DNA of 64,000 nucleotides. Origin: Balaenoptera acutorostrata. Lineage: Eukaryota > Chordata > Mammalia > Artiodactyla > Balaenopteridae. Below, piece after piece: positions 49,077 to 63,937 of the stretch. The stretch lies in assembly GCF_949987535.1 (NCBI RefSeq), contig NC_080067.1, forward strand, positions 29,974,039-30,038,038. Direction: 5' to 3'. The notes beneath the pieces were generated by a model that did not search any database, was not told the origin of the DNA, and saw only the letters and a list, made by a program, of their open reading frames with translations. How positions within the stretch are numbered: the stretch's first letter is position 1; every line of letters begins with the position of its first letter. The translations under genes and the position numbers were made by a program.

Positions 49077-49647
49077 TGTTTTGTTTTGTTTTGTTTGGCT
49101 GGGAAAATAACTTTACTTTGTTTGGGTCAGTGGGCAGGGGTCCAGTCTCAGAACTTCTGGAACTGCTTCTTGGTGCCGGCAGCTTTGGTCACCTGGAGCA
49201 CCTTGAAGCACACCGTCTTGCTTAGGGGAGGGGACTCGCCCACTGTGACAGTGTCACCGATCTGGACGTCCCTGAAGCAGGGGGAAAGATGCACGGATAC
49301 GTTCTTGTGGAGCTTCTCGAAGCGGTTGTACTTTCGGATGCAGTGGAGGCAGTCTTAGCGGATGACAAGGGTTCTCTGCATCTTTACCTTGGTCACCACG
49401 CCAGACAGGATCCGCCCTTGGACGGCAACATTACCAGTAAAAGGGCATTTCTTGTCATTGTAGGTGCCCTCGATGGCCTCCTTCGGTGTCTTGAAGCCCA
49501 GACCAGTGTTCCCGTAGTTATGCGGGAGCTTCTCCTTGCCAGTTTCTCCAAGCAGAACCCTCTCCTTATTTTGAAAGATCGTCGATTGCTTTTGGTAGGC
49601 ACTCTCCACCTGAATGTCCGCCATCTTCCCCGCCGCCTGAAAAAAGG
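49077..49647 (-). pseudogene. RPS11: Processed pseudogene of ribosomal protein S11
   Basis: Minus strand. ATG at 49624-49622, natural stop complement at 49148-49150: 159 codons (158 residues plus stop), the full length of mammalian RPS11, a small-subunit ribosomal protein. The first 89 residues start [20 protein letters not shown] and include the [13 protein letters not shown] and KKCPFTGNV blocks. Codon 90 is a TAA stop (49355-49357). The frame then continues without indel to the C-terminal [11 protein letters not shown]. There are no introns. The 5' leader retains a pyrimidine-rich CCTTTTTTCAGG start (a TOP-like end), so the copy is full length. The tail is an A-rich (AAAAC)n stretch (plus-strand 49077-49098). 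An exact 11-bp target duplication, TAAAATGTTTT, lies at 49066-49076 and 49648-49658. It is an L1-mediated retrocopy, not expected to make S11. Confidence 0.97.
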
Positions 49648-49659
49648 TAAAATGTTTTA

Positions 49660-50765
49660 ATATTTAAGAAAGAAAAAGATTCAGAAGATTTAAAAATCTC
49701 ACAAAGTCTTTGCTATAGCTTATAGATATGTGTTCTGATGGTAATTTCATAAATTATTTTCAAATAATTTGTTCTAAGGTAACTTATTACATTAAAAAAG
49801 AACCACATAAAAGATGTGTTTTATCTTATACTTCACTCAGAATAACTTCTTTTCCTTGTTTCATTTAAATTCTCGGTTTTATATTGTCATAATGCTTGAT
49901 TTTGTTTTACTTCTTGAAGTGCTTCGTGATCATATAACTGGGACTAAGTAGGAACTAAATGCACCTAAACTTAATGGTTGCTGCTCACCAACTACATAAT
50001 TATTGTCAGGGTGGCTAAAAATGCAGAAAGTCTGTCAAATATAAAAGAAGCACACACAGGGAGCAGTGGTGGGGAAGATGGAAATCACAGCTGGAGGTAA
50101 CGATTGCTCTAAATGTCTTGCTACAGCAAACATAGCATTTGGAAATTCATGAACATTTCTTTTAAATGTGCAAAAGTCTTTGCAAAACAAACCATACATT
50201 AAAACACTCATGACTGCACTGCCTACACACTAAGCCACCTGTAATTTTGGGGGAAGTTCTTTCTATGAAACATCAAAAGAAACAACCATAGATCTTTTAT
50301 TTCAGAATTGGCTTTGGTGACAAATAAGTTGGAAGTAAAAATACAGATAGTTCCACTTCTCTGACACCCAATATTCAATGCTATGCCACATAACTTTCCT
50401 AAAAAATAGTTTATTTTTTATGTGCAATATGTATCCAATAATCATTTTTAAAATGTGGCCATCCTTTGCTAAATAATGCATAGTACATGAGTCTTTCTGC
50501 AATCTCTCATAAAAAATTAATCACCCCAGACTGATTCTTTAAAAATCCATTTGGGTTAGTAAACCCCTCTTTTGGGGAGAGGATTTGGCTTTTTTAGTAA
50601 AAAGGGAGGTTGACTCATATCCAGTCCAGTTCGTATGTTCCTCTGCTCTTCTAGTGCCACCATGAGCTACTGTTCACTTTGGTGCTGGCCACCCCATGGC
50701 TTCCTGGGACACAGAAGACAACCCCAGGACTGCAGTAACTGAGGGCTGAAGATGGAAAAATCACC
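49660..50765. other. Unassigned AT-rich DNA
   Basis: No recognised gene or repeat. The minus frame at 50302-50502 is unrecognised. Confidence 0.35.
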
Positions 50766-50774
50766 ATTTCCTTT

Positions 50775-50828
50775 GTTCCTCTGACTCCTGGTAAGTGGTC
50801 AATAAATATTTTATGAACGAGTGAATGA
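50775..50828 (+). repeat. L2 LINE 3' terminus
   Basis: GTAAGTGGTCAATAAATATT followed by TATGAACGAGTGAATGAA is the terminal L2 signature. The purine microsatellite starts directly at its end. Confidence 0.65.
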
Positions 50829-50856
50829 AAAAAAAGAGAGAGAAAGAGAGAAATAG

Positions 50857-50895
<39 letters not shown>

Positions 50896-50999
50896 GAAAG
50901 AAAGGAAGAAAGGAAGGAAGGCAGGAAGAAAGAAAGAGGAAGGAAGGAAGGAAGGAAGAAAGAGAGAGGGAAGGAGGGAGGAAGGAAGGAAGAAAAAGA
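50829..50999 (+). repeat. Polypurine (GAAA)n/(GGAA)n microsatellite
   Basis: About 170 bp in which the plus strand is almost entirely A and G. A GAGA-rich start is followed by about 10 perfect AAAG units (50861-50892 region), then GGAA-type units. Only isolated T and C interruptions are seen. It explains the Lys/Arg/Glu-rich frame at 50825-51064 and its Ser/Phe-rich antisense frame, neither of which is a gene. Confidence 0.95.
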
Positions 51000-51520
51000 A
51001 TACCCTTTATTTTTCAAAATACACCCATGCACTGCTACTGGGTTTCACTGAAGAAGTGGTGTGAATGTTTGGCCTTTTCTTTCTTCACTTCCTAACTCCA
51101 TTCTAAGTATAGTCAGAAGGCCTCTCCTGCCTGAGAAATGAGAGTCCATTGTAAAGCCCTCTACCCCATTGTAGTCACTGTAGTTCACAGTCTTGGAACA
51201 TACTGCTTTTGTCCTATAGTGAAGACTACATTTTGCATAAGGGCTGTGGGTAATGATGGTGCTGAGATGGCTCTTCTCCTTACTCTATTCACCATTGTTT
51301 TCTCAAGATAACAGTTTTGCAGCAATAAATATCAATGTAATCTTCATTTTTAGCTGTTTGCAATTCTGTGGATGGTGTAAGAAAATGAGAGCGGGGAAGA
51401 GGTCAAGGGAATATCAGTTCTACTGAAGGTCTCTATTCTAGATCAAGGCGCTGTTGTCCCTGGAAAGTATAGCTGTCATCATTCTCTTTTCAAGAGGAGT
51501 AAATGAAATCACAAAAAGTC
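51000..51520. other. Unassigned unique DNA
   Basis: Nothing recognised between the purine tract and the L1 tail. Confidence 0.35.
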
Positions 51521-51527
51521 ACTTGCA

Positions 51528-51722
51528 TCAACAAGGACCTACTGTGTAACACAGGGAACTCTATTCAATACTCTGTAATAACCTATATGGGAAAAGAATC
51601 TGAAAAAGAATGGATATATGTATATTTATAACTGAACCACCTTGCTGTACAACTGAAGCTAACACAACATAGTCAGCTATACTCCAATATTGAATAATTA
51701 AAAGAAAAAAAAACCTAAAAAA
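51528..51722 (+). mobile_element. Truncated L1 3' UTR, plus strand
   Basis: AAGGACCTACTGTGTAACAC, CTGTAATAACCTATATGGGA, CACCTTGCTGTACAACTGAA and CAGCTATACTCCAATATTGA match the cetartiodactyl L1 3' UTR, ending in an A-rich tail (51699-51724). Only the last 190 bp of the element are present. Confidence 0.85.
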
Positions 51723-51724
51723 AA

Positions 51725-53480
51725 GTAACTTGCAAGGTCTTCAAGTTGATGACTTACAGCATAAGGATTGGAACGCAGGAGTGTCTAACTAATGTTATTT
51801 CCATAATATAGCACTTCTCCAAATCTTGAGAGAGTGAGGGAAGTAGGAGTCATTGGGAGCATAAAGGTAGTTTCTGCATAGGGCTATGTGGGAAGCATGG
51901 GGAATTTTGGCTGGCAATTTTCAAGGAATTGACATCTTAGGGACATGGAAGCGTGGCATGGCTTTAGCCAGAGAAGATCTTGCAAACTGAGCAGTTTATG
52001 ACTATTAACTGTGAGGTCAGGTGACTTTCCACTGAAACCAAGTGCAGAAGTCTCTTGAGTGTTGTGGTTTCCTGGTGTCATTTTAAGATAAAACCCATTT
52101 CATGGAATTGTAAAGATCAGTTAAAACGTATTTGAGAGAAGAAATCTGAAAACAACAAGGAACCATTGAAACACTGTTGTTATTTTTTCACTAGTCTGGA
52201 AGGCTAGAAATCAAAGTCTACTCAGGTTTAGCCTCTTTTCAGAATATGTATCAGGATTTGGAAATTATTTGAGGTCAGTGTTTCCCAAAGACTGTTCTAA
52301 GGAGGTTATTTCCATGGGATGCAAGTACATGTTGTGGTTAAACATGTTTGGGAAACACAGTTAAACACAGCTTACAGAGAACCTTCAGTTTGTTCATGTA
52401 CACTCTCCAAGGGTAGGGGCCCTGTTTACCAGAATTCTTTGAACTTGGACCCTTTATACTTAAAGAATCACTAAAGAGATAAATGCCTTCCAAAATCAAC
52501 AGAACTTCATGTCCCATATTCAAAACATTAAAATCTGAACCAACAAAGAGATTATTGGTTCCTAGAAACGCCCTGTTACCTCTTTACTGATAACAAAACT
52601 TACTGATTAATATTTTACTGTGTAAATACTGTGGCCTCTTTCATCTGTATCTTAGCAGAACCCTTTCTAAATAGCCTTTTGTAATTTGTTGATTTATGAT
52701 TACATAGTCCAGCCTCACCTTTGCTGCTGAGAGCTGAGGGCCCTCCTCTCTGCTGACCATGGGGCAGGGATTTGATGGCGTTCATATGGATAAGAAATCC
52801 TGGTTCTGATGTGATGAGGAAATGGAGTGTGGAGTGTCCAACTTTTGGGTGAAAAATGGTCCCCTTTGTCCTCTGTAACACAGGTCTTATAAGTGGCAAC
52901 ATCTTTTTAAAAAATTCTGACAATGCAGTCGGTTTTTCTACACCAAACAGGACTAGTATCCACAGACCTATCTTGAGAAATGCCATTTTATTCCAACGAT
53001 ACATCTTTTCAAATGAGAAAAATCAATGCCAGAATAGGTAAGCTCTTTGCTCAAAGAAGACAGAAGCTGGCATCTCTGTGGGGGAGTAGTTATCAGTTTG
53101 GAAGGACCATAAGAAGTTTCCTCTGTTTGCTTGTTCTTTTCCAAAAGAAAATTGATATCCTCATTACTTAAAAGAGAAAGTGAGCCTAGAGCTTAAAGGA
53201 TGAAATCATTATCTTTGACAGGCTGCAAATATCCAAACTGAAATTTGCCCAAATACAAATTACTGAGCTGGAAAAGAAAAAAAAAAACTGTCTCTAGCGG
53301 ATTCTGGGAAGAATTTTTTTATATAGCTCCCCAAAATTTCTACCACCGTATAATACCATGCAATAAAGATAAGATTGTGTATCGCACAGACTCACGAAGG
53401 AATGTGAAGTGAGCACAGCCATGGCTTCTGATGCATGTGTTTGTGGGTCAGTAATACTTACAGGTCCCCATAGACCTGCA
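51725..53480. other. Unassigned unique DNA
   Basis: A minus frame at 52615-53004 (129 residues) is open but has no recognisable family and overlaps a plus frame at 52856-53041. I do not call a gene. The segment at 52275-52375 begins and ends with near-complementary GTGTTTCCCAAA/TTTGGGAAACAC, hinting at an old short DNA transposon, unconfirmed. Confidence 0.35.
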
Positions 53481-53481
53481 A

Positions 53482-53562
53482 GGGAAGCCCCCATTTATCT
53501 ATTTATTTATTTATTTATTTATTTAAATTAGTTTTACAGTACTGTGTGGGGAAGCCTCCATT
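53482..53562 (-). repeat. Tiny TSD-flanked insertion with (TTTA)n
   Basis: A 15-bp direct repeat GGGAAGCC(C/T)CCATTT at 53482-53496 and 53548-53562 (14 of 15 identical) flanks a 51-bp segment. That segment consists of a (TTTA)n run plus AAATTAGTTTTACAGTACTG. The geometry is that of a minus-strand retroposition truncated almost to its tail. Confidence 0.6.
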
Positions 53563-54226
53563 TTGAACACTATTGTTCATTCAGAAAAACTGATTACCTT
53601 GTTGAAACATATGAATTTTTTTTTGCATTCTACTAGTCTCTTTTTTGTTTTCTTGCGGAGAAAAATAATGATGAAGTACCATGCAAACTCCAGAGTTCTT
53701 TGAGAATTCACAATCGAAGGTTTCTTCCTTTTAGGAAATAGAACAGTAATATGATGAGCCAGAGGTTAGCAAGGGGGACGCAGTTGTTTCACTTGAAAAT
53801 ATTTAATTTAGCTATTTTAGTAAGTAGGAATTTCCTACAGAAAAATTTTCAGGAAATGATATTTTAATTTATGGGACAATGTTGCCCGCACTTCTCTCCT
53901 ACAGTGTGAGTAGCATCCTTACAGATGAATGATTAGTTTACACGGGGCTTTAACAATAATGGGCACATGTAAAAGACACATCCCTGAATTAGAACTTAAG
54001 CCAGTCCTCCTCTTTACTCCCTTTGTTGGCTGATGATTCATGTTCACTTCATTATCTCAGTTGTAATGCACTCGCCGTCAGGAACTTTGTTTAAACTGAG
54101 CTCTGAGAAAGATCTGCCAGCTAAGCTGATTTCCTGACTCTGATGCTGGAACATCTGATGACACAGACAAAAATTCTCTGAAATATGCTCAGCCTGACAA
54201 CACTAGGAAAGGATATTCTGTTGATA
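53563..54226. other. Unassigned unique DNA
   Basis: No repeat recognised. Positions 54030-54220 are compositionally complex and could be conserved regulatory sequence; this cannot be judged from one genome. Confidence 0.3.
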
Positions 54227-54228
54227 TA

Positions 54229-54307
54229 TTGGGTTGGCCAAAAAGTTTGTTTGGGTTTTCCGTACCATCTTATGGAAAAACCCAAACAAACTTTTTGGCC
54301 AACCTAA
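54229..54307. mobile_element. Mariner-derived palindromic MITE (MADE1-like)
   Basis: A 79-bp near-perfect palindrome starting TTGGGTTGGCCAAAAAGTTT and ending with the complement of TTAGGTTGGCCAAAAAGTTT. The outer 31 nt of each arm differ at one position. The TA dinucleotide flanks both sides (54227-54228 and 54308-54309), the target duplication of mariner/Tc1 elements. It is the cetartiodactyl analogue of human MADE1: two terminal inverted repeats joined, with no transposase. Its transcript would fold into a hairpin. Confidence 0.93.
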
Positions 54308-54309
54308 TA

Positions 54310-55490
54310 TTGTCTCCGAGGGCAGGGCTTAGGTCTCGAATTTCAGGACTTACTGCTTGATTCTGTGAGAAGACATTCTGCAAGAATTTGTTACCCTCTA
54401 CATCATCTCCACTCCTCAAGCCAGTGGTTTCTCTCTGTGGCACTGCCTTTCTTCCAGAGACACATTATGGGACCCCTCTTTCACTCTTCCCTATCTGCTA
54501 TTCCATTTAGTTTGTGTATTAGTTTATTCATCATACATTTGTTGAGAAGTTGTTACGCTCTCTAATACTGTTTCGGGCTAAGAGAAAAACTTAGAAATTA
54601 AGAAAACATTTTCGAGGACAGAATAGAACAAAGACTTTGATCACAATGAATCAGAACAACTGCAAATGTTTCAAGTTCATCCTCATGCCCAGCGAAAGTT
54701 CCTTTAGCTTTGGTTCTGACCATTAGTACTTGATTTTTGGCTTCCTACACAGAACGTTAACCCTTTATGTATTGAAATAGTCCTTTTGTATGATTAACTA
54801 CTTCAGGTGCAGCTAATTCTCCATCTTTTACGTGTATCAAAGAAATCAACACTTAAAAGTTTTCTCTTACAGATCAAGAGGCAGGACTTATTTCATACAT
54901 CCTTCTGGTTTTACAAATCACGATGTTAAGACATAGAAAAACTTGAGTTCTTCTGCACTGAAATAAATAACACTGTTTAGTTCGTTCTTCATGACCAGTG
55001 CTTCCTTAGCAGAATATTGTAAAACACCTCAGAGGAACTCTTTGCAAACTGGGCACGATACCATCTTAAAACATTAATTTTATTTTACAGATTAGTACTT
55101 GACACTGTCATTTGCTCAGATTTCTATGGGTGCAGAACACTAATGCCAATAGTAGATTTAGACCTTAGAAATATATTTATTACAGGAGAAATATTCATGA
55201 AACATTGATAAACTTTGATATTTCAGTTTTGAGAGTTACATTAATTTCTTATTCCAAACCATTATAGACTAGTAACTTAATTCAAGGGAATATTCTACAT
55301 TATTTGTTGATATATATGAATTTATAAATCATGGGATGTCAGTCACAAGAATTTAAGCATTCTAACAGGTTACTATATTTTATTTGCAGGATCAGCTGAA
55401 ATGTTAATATACTTATTAAGCACAGTGAAACGTATACTTTTATGCCTTGATTCACTATTTCTTTCGGAGTATAGCTATAAGTTTATCTTT
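54310..55490. other. Unassigned unique DNA
   Basis: No gene or clear repeat recognised. Confidence 0.35.
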
Positions 55491-55503
55491 ATTTTCAAAT
55501 GGA

Positions 55504-55881
55504 TTTTTTTTAACATCTTTATTGGAGTATAATTGCTTTACACTAGTGTGTTAGTTTCTGCTGTATAACAAAGTGAATCAGCTATACGTATACATATATC
55601 CCCATCTCTCCTCCCTCTTGCATCTCCCTCCCACCCTCCCTATCCCACCCCTCTAGGTGGTCACAAAGCACTGAGCTGATCTCCCTGTGCTATGCAGCTG
55701 CTTCCCACTAGCAAACTGTTTTACATTTGGTAGTGTATATATGTCAGTGCCACTCTCTCACTTTGTCCCAGCTTACCCTTCCCCCTCCCCATGTCCTCAA
55801 GTCCATTCTCTATGGGATTTTAAACATTGTCTCTCAGTTCTACTACATTTCACTGGATAACTCCTCCCTTCCCCTTTTTGG
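55504..55881 (-). mobile_element. 5'-truncated young L1, 3' UTR only
   Basis: 378 bp of L1 3' UTR on the minus strand: plus-strand TTTTTTTAACATCTTTATTG, then CAAAGTGAATCAGCTATACG and CCACCCCTCTAGGTGGTCAC. A 13-bp target duplication (ATTTTCAAATGGA at 55491-55503; ATTTTCAAAAGGA at 55882-55894, one mismatch) flanks it. It landed in the same old L1 tail as the full-length L1 that starts 40 bp further on. Confidence 0.9.
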
Positions 55882-56297
55882 ATTTTCAAAAGGAATATAT
55901 TTATTTTTATTGAGGTAAACTTTTTTTTTTTAATTTTGGAATTTTATTTTATTTATTTTTTTATACAACAGGTTCTTATTAGTCATCAATTTTATACACA
56001 TTTACATTTGTGTTTTACACAATGTAAACTGTTTTACATTTGGTAGTGTATACATGTGTACATGTGTATACATGTCAATCCCAATCACCCAGTTCATCCC
56101 ACCACCACCCCCATCCCCCCGTGACTTTCCCCCCTTGGTATCCATACATTTGTTCTCTACATCTGTGTCTCAATTTCTGCCCTGCAAACCGGTTCATCTG
56201 TACACTTTTTCTAGGTTCCACATATATGCGTTAATATACGATATTTGTTTTTCTCTTTCTGACTTACTTCACTCTGTATGACAGTCTCTAGATCCAT

Positions 56298-60031
<3,734 letters not shown>

Positions 60032-60270
60032 TTTCTTAATTGTTTTGGGTTTGTTTTTGTAGGTCCTTTTCTTCTCTTGTGTTTCCCACTTAGAGAAGTT
60101 CCTTTAGCATTTGTTGTAGATCTGGTTTGGTGGTTCTGAATTCTCTTAGCTTTTGCTTGTCTGTAAAGCTTTTGATTTCTCCATCAAATCTGAATGAGAT
60201 CCTTGCCGGGTAGAGTAATCTTGGTTATAGGTTCTTCCCTTTCATCACTTTAAGTATATCATGCCTCTCC

Positions 60271-60974
60271 CTATCGGCCCTGTAGAGTTTCTGCTGAGAA
60301 ATCAGCTGTTAACCGTATTGGAGTTCCCTTGTGTATTATTTGGCATTTTTCCCTTGCTGCTTTCAATAATTTTTCTTTGTCTTTAATTTTTGCCAATTTG
60401 ATTACTGTGTGTCTCAGTGTGTTTCTCCTTGGGTTTATCCTGTATGGGACTTGCTGCGCTTCCTGGACTTGGGTGGCTATTTCCTTTCCCATGTTAGGGA
60501 AGTTTTTGACTAAAATCTCTGAAAATATTTTCTCTGGTCCTTTCTCTCTCTCTTCTCCTTCTGGGACCCCTATAATGTGCATGTTGTTGAGTTTAATGTT
60601 GTCCCAGAGGTCTCTTGGGCTGTCTTCATTTCTTTTCATTCTTTTTTCTTTATTCTGTTCCGCAGCAGTGAATTCCACCATTCTGTCTTCCAAGTCACTT
60701 ATCCGTTCTTCTGCCTCAGTTATTCTGCTACTGATTCATTGTAGTGTAGTTTTCATTTCAGTTATTGTATTGTTCATCTCTGTTTGTTCTTTAATTCTTC
60801 TAGATCTTTGTTAAACATTCCTTGCATCTTCTCAATCTTTGCCTCCATTCTTTTTCTGAGGTCCTGGATCATCTTCACTATCGTTATTCTGAATTCTTTT
60901 CCTGGAAGGTTGCCTATCTCCACTTCATCTAGTTGTTTTTCTGGGGTTTTATCTTGTTCCTTCATCTGGTACAT
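60271..60974 (-). pseudogene. L1 ORF1 (RNA-binding chaperone), broken
   Basis: ORF1 coats L1 RNA as a trimer. The first part (60974-60774, 66 residues) begins MYQMKEQDKTPEKQLDEVEI and runs into the coiled-coil region, stopping after ELKNKQR. A frameshift separates it from the second part (60693-60271), which has the RRM-like block with IIGVPEGEEREKGPE and the C-terminal domain with INPRRNTLRHTVIKL and DFSAETLQ. The usual last residues are lost to a further frameshift. The long plus-strand frame 60329-60814 is antisense to it. Confidence 0.9.
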
Positions 60975-61912
60975 AGCCCTCTGCCTTTTTATCTTATCTA
61001 TCTTTCTGTGAATGTGGTTTTTGTTCCACAGGCTGAAGGATTATAGTTCTTCTTGCTTCTGCTGTCTGCCCTCTGGTGGATGTGGCTATCTAAGCAGCTT
61101 GTGCAGGTTTCCTGATGGGAGGGACTGGTGGTGTGTAGAGCTGACTGTTGCTGTGGTGGGCAGAGCTCAGTAAAACTTTAATCTGCTTGACTGCTGATGG
61201 GTGGGGCTGTGTTCCCTCCCTGTTGGTTGTTTGGCCTGAGGCAACCCAACACTAGAGCCTACCTGGGCTCTTTGGTGGGGCTAATGGCAGACTCTGGGAG
61301 GGCTCATGTCAAGGAGTACTTCCCAGAACTTCTGCTGCCAGTGTCCTTGTCCCCATGGTAAGCCACAGCCACCCCCCCCCCCCCCGCCTCTGCAGGAGAC
61401 CCTCCAACACTAACAGGTAGGTCTGGTTCACTCTCTCCTGGGGTCACTGCTCCTTCCCCTGGGTCCCACTGCACACACTACTTTGTGTGTGCCCTCCAAG
61501 AGTGGAGTCTCTGTTTCCCCCAGTCCTGTCAAAGTCCTGCAATCAAATCCCACTAGGCTTCAAAGTCTGATTCTCTAGGAATTACTCCTCCCCTTGCCAG
61601 ACCCCCAGGTTGGGAATCCTGACGTGGGGCTGAGAACCTTCACTCCTGTGGGTGGACTTCTGTAGTATAAGTGTTCTCCAGTCTGTGAGTCACCCACCCA
61701 GCAGTTATGGGATTAGATTTTGCTGTGATTGCTCCCCTCCTACCATCTCATTGTGGCTTCTCCTTTGTCTTTGGATGTGAGGTATCTTTTTTGGTGAGTT
61801 CCAGTGTCTTCCTGTCGTTGATTATCCAGCAGCTAGTTGTGATTCTAGTGTTCTCACAAGAGGGAGTGAGAGCATGTCCTTCTACTCCTCCATCTAGGTT
61901 CAGGCTCTTCTC
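60975..61912 (-). promoter_or_regulatory. L1 5' UTR (internal pol II promoter region)
   Basis: About 940 bp, GC-richer than the rest of the window, upstream of ORF1 and ending at the target duplication. In L1 elements this region carries the sense promoter and often an antisense promoter. A run of about 15 C (plus-strand 61371-61386) interrupts it. Whether it still drives transcription cannot be seen from sequence. Confidence 0.7.
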
Positions 61913-62854
61913 GAGGTAAACTTCTTATAATGTACAGATCTTAAGTACATAGTTCAATGAGTTTTGACAGATGTCTACACCCACATAACCACTATTCCAG
62001 TCAGGACACAGAGCATTTCCATCACTCCAGAAAATTCTTTCTCCAACTTCTAGTCAATTCTTGCTCCCATAGGCATCCACAGTTATGATTTCTATAGGTA
62101 TACATTATTTTTGCCTGCTCTTGAACTTCATATAAACTGAATCATAAAATATGCATTCTTTCTTTTGTCTGACTTCATCTGTATAATATCTGTTTGTAGG
62201 ATTCAAGCATGTTATTGCATGTATCACTAGTTGGTTCTTTTTTATAACTGAGTAACATCCTGTTGAATCAATATACCATAATTTGTTTTACCAGCTTCCT
62301 GTTGATGAATTTTTTGATTGTTTCTAGTTTTTGACTATTACAAATAAAGTTCATATGAACATTCTTTTATAAGCCCTTAGGTATAAATACTTATAATTGG
62401 AATTGTTGGATTACATATTAGGTATATATTTAACACTTTAATAAAAGGACAATTTTTCAAATTGATTGAGTCATATTACAGTCCCCTTGAGTGAAGTAGA
62501 GTTCCACCTGCTTCACATCTTTGCCAGTATTTGGTGTTCATGGTGTATAAAGTGGTTTATCATTGTGAATTTAGTTTCTGTTTTTATAATGATTTAAGAT
62601 GTTCAACATCTTTTTATGGGCTTATTGAACATTTATTTATCTTATTTTCGTGAAATGTCTGTTCAAGTTTTACCCATTTTTAAATCGCATTTCATGCATT
62701 ATTCAATTGTAAGTGTTCTTTATTGGATTCTGGATACAAGTGCTTTGTTGGACACTTGTGCTGAGAATGTTTTCTCTCAGTCTGGACTTTGTTTTTCATC
62801 TTTGTAAGAGTATCACTGGATAAGCAGAAGTTTTGAATTTGAGGAAGTCCAAAT

Positions 62855-62880
62855 TATATATATATATATATATATATATT
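62855..62880. repeat. (AT)n microsatellite
   Basis: About 13 AT units inside the old L1M remnant, in the region antisense to its ORF2. Confidence 0.9.
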
Positions 62881-63937
62881 TGTTTCTCTTTAGTGTTTTT
62901 GATCTTCACTAAGAAATCTTTGCCTACCTCAGGATTGTGAAAACATTCTGTTTTCCTCTGGGAAGCTTTAGAGGTTTAGCTTTTAAATTGCTCGTCATAT
63001 CAATGATCATCTGAACATCATTTTGGGGTGTGGACTTTAACACTGTATTTTGAAGTCCTGTTATTAAATAGATCACTTTCAGGATTTTTAAGTATTTCTG
63101 ATGAATTGTCCCATTTATCATTATTTTTGGTAATACTTCTTTCTTTTTTTTTTGTTTTGCTCTGAATTGTATACTTCTTTCTTGAAATCTATGTTGTTTG
63201 ATGTTTCTATAGTCACACTCTCTCTCTACTTATTGTTTGAATGGTTTATAATTTTTGTCTTTTTACTTTCAATCTGTGTCTTTATATGTGGTATACTTGA
63301 CTCTTATGTTTTTATTCAGTCTGACAATTTTTGTCATTTAATTATTTTGTTTATTTACATTTAATGGAACTATTGATATGATTCCATTTAAGCCTTCAGT
63401 CTTGCTATTTGATTTCTTGTTGTTCCATTTGTTTCTTCGATTTTTCTTTTCCTATTTTCTGCTTCATTTTTCATCACTCAAATAATGTTTTATTATTTCA
63501 TTTTAATTTTTATGTCAGATTTTTACTTATATGTTTTTGTTTTTATATTTTAATAGGTTGCTCTAGGACATAAAATATAGTTTAATCGGAATTACTATGT
63601 ATCACCTTATGTAGAATAAAAGAACCTTAAAAAATATAATTCCTTTTACCCCCTTTATCATATAATTTGCTTCTACAAATATTAGAAAACCCACAATGTA
63701 ATATTATTTTTGCTGTAAAATTCAGTGTTATTTTTAAAGAAATAGAGAAAAAATAGACAGGCTTTTATATTTGCCCACATACTTACCATTTTCAGTATTC
63801 TTTATCTCTTTGTATCACCTTCAGTTTCCATTTGTTATCATTTCTATTCAGTTTGAAGAACTTCTTTTAGAAGTTCTTAGAGCTCTGACCTGCTTGCTAC
63901 TAAGTCTCTGAGCTTTTATTTTTCTGAAAAACATCTT

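Noticed and set aside
49289..49660. 123-codon plus-strand frame
   Set aside because: It is the antisense strand of the RPS11 processed pseudogene.
50825..51064. Lys/Arg/Glu-rich 79-residue frame and its Ser/Phe/Leu-rich antisense frame
   Set aside because: Both are translations of the (GAAA)n/(GGAA)n microsatellite.
52275..52375. Possible short DNA transposon with GTGTTTCCCAAA/TTTGGGAAACAC ends
   Set aside because: Ends are complementary, but no target duplication or known internal sequence could be fixed; mentioned only within the gap entry.
52615..53004. 129-codon minus-strand frame considered as a possible exon
   Set aside because: No recognised family or splice signals; overlaps another frame on the opposite strand. 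Kept only as unassigned DNA.
60329..60814. 161-codon plus-strand hydrophobic frame
   Set aside because: Antisense to L1 ORF1; not a membrane protein gene.
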